Assembly: GCA_964489835.1 (NCBI GenBank)
Contig: CAZBBC010000111.1
Location: 1 to 15,995 of the forward strand
DNA: 15,995 nucleotides
Direction: 5' to 3'
From: CAZBBC01 sp964489835
GTDB lineage: Bacteria > Calditrichota > Calditrichia > JAJRVZ01
The notes below the pieces were generated by a model. The model made no database searches, was not told where the DNA came from, and saw only the letters and a program-made list of their open reading frames with translations. Every line of letters begins with the position of its first letter. The stretch's first letter is position 1. Made by a program: the position numbers and the translations under genes. Of this stretch, positions 15,282-15,995 are shown piece by piece.

Positions 15282-15995
15282 ATGCTTTTCAAGTGGATTT
15301 TTAAGAATCCGGCTTCCTTCGAATCTATCTCTACGATTCAAAAAGAAGTAAATGTCAGCCCGGTTCTGGCACAACTTCTTTTAGAACGAAATATTCGCAC
15401 ACCTGATGAAATACATTCCTTCTTTCATCCAAATCTTAAGAATTTACATGATCCCTATTTGATGCGTGATATGAAAAAGGCCGTAACACGAATAACAACT
15501 GCTCTCCGTGTTGGTGAAAATATATTAATTTATGGCGATTATGATGTGGATGGTACCACCGGTGTATCAATATTGTACGAAGCCCTGTTCAAACTGGGTG
15601 GAAAGGTGTCATTCTATATTCCGAATCGCATGACTGAAGGGTATGGTCTTTCATTAGAGGGTATTAATTATGCTGTCTCCCGCAAGATCGGGATGATCCT
15701 GACAGTAGATTGTGGGATTACTGCGGTTGAAGAAGTAGATTATGCAAATTCTAAGGGAATTGATATTATTGTGTGTGATCACCATGAACCGGCGGAAGAA
15801 ATTCCTAATGCTTATGCGGTACTGGATCCAAAATTAAAAGACTGTCCTTACCCATTTAAAGAGCTGGCCGGTGTTGGGGTTGCTTTTAAATTGCTGCAGG
15901 CATTGTATCTCTCACTTGGTTATAATTTATCCGATTTAAAAAAATTCTTAGATTTAGTAGCGATAGGTACAGCTGCTGATATAGTGCCCATGCTC
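15282..15995 (+). CDS. recJ: RecJ, single-stranded-DNA-specific 5'-3' exonuclease (3'-truncated by window)
   Basis: The frame runs open from ATG 15282 to the window end, giving the first 238 residues of an expected 550-600. RecJ degrades 5' single-stranded ends in RecF-pathway recombination, mismatch repair and base-excision repair. The DHH-phosphoesterase motifs are clear: motif I ILIYGDYDVDG (81-91), TVDCGITA (141-148) with D143, the DHH signature VCDHHEP (164-170), and AIGTAADIVP (227-236). YIPNRMTEGYGLS (112-124) and LAGVGVAFKL (195-204) are also typical of RecJ. The start is set by GGAG (15273-15276) 5 nt upstream. That site lies partly in the hairpin at the end of rnpB, which is 26 bp away, so recJ may depend on read-through from rnpB. 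Confidence 0.95.
   Translation, partial: MLFKWIFKNPASFESISTIQKEVNVSPVLAQLLLERNIRTPDEIHSFFHPNLKNLHDPYLMRDMKKAVTRITTALRVGENILIYGDYDVDGTTGVSILYEALFKLGGKVSFYIPNRMTEGYGLSLEGINYAVSRKIGMILTVDCGITAVEEVDYANSKGIDIIVCDHHEPAEEIPNAYAVLDPKLKDCPYPFKELAGVGVAFKLLQALYLSLGYNLSDLKKFLDLVAIGTAADIVPML

Overview
All genes in this window lie on the + strand of an AT-rich (my estimate about 40% GC), tightly packed chromosome segment from a Gram-negative, lipid A-making bacterium. An LpxC-FabZ fusion, a TamB/BamA/Skp set and DUF6588-like outer-membrane proteins point to the Fibrobacteres-Chlorobi-Bacteroidetes (FCB) superphylum. Neomarinimicrobiota, Calditrichota, Ignavibacteria or a related candidate phylum is plausible. 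The exact phylum is inference; no taxonomic marker was searched.

Region 1 (1-8336) is an envelope-biogenesis cluster, probably one or two operons: the 3' end of tamB, bamA, skp, lpxD, an lpxC-fabZ fusion, lpxA, a LipM-like octanoyltransferase and a secreted beta-rich protein. Gaps are mostly under 35 bp. lpxD overlaps lpxC-fabZ by 26 bp, and lpxA overlaps the lipM-like gene by about 17 bp. The products insert outer-membrane proteins (BamA, TamB), escort them across the periplasm (Skp) and carry out the first three lipid A steps (LpxA, LpxC, LpxD). The fused FabZ competes for the same 3-hydroxyacyl-ACP pool.

Region 2 (8414-11454) holds dxr (isoprenoid precursors, hence undecaprenyl carrier) and rseP (site-2 protease). 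They are split by a 557-bp intergenic stretch with a degenerate inverted repeat of roughly 10-bp CACGGATT/CACGAATT units, a partial direct copy and a 9-bp hairpin. The gene set is that of the classical dxr-rseP-bamA-skp-lpxD-fabZ-lpxA cluster of Proteobacteria, but in a different order.

Region 3 (11532-13778) is one large 748-aa cytoplasmic protein of unrecognised family. It is the least explained gene here.

Region 4 (13885-15995) is an RNA/housekeeping block: a tRNA with anticodon CAT (best read as tRNA-Ile2), a clear intrinsic terminator, a coiled-coil zinc-ribbon protein (DUF164/CdsZ type), a complete class A RNase P RNA and the 5' part of recJ, which runs off the window.

I found no CRISPR array, prophage, transposase or toxin-antitoxin pair. 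The best candidates for something undescribed are the 748-aa orphan protein with its unusual leader and the intergenic repeat element.
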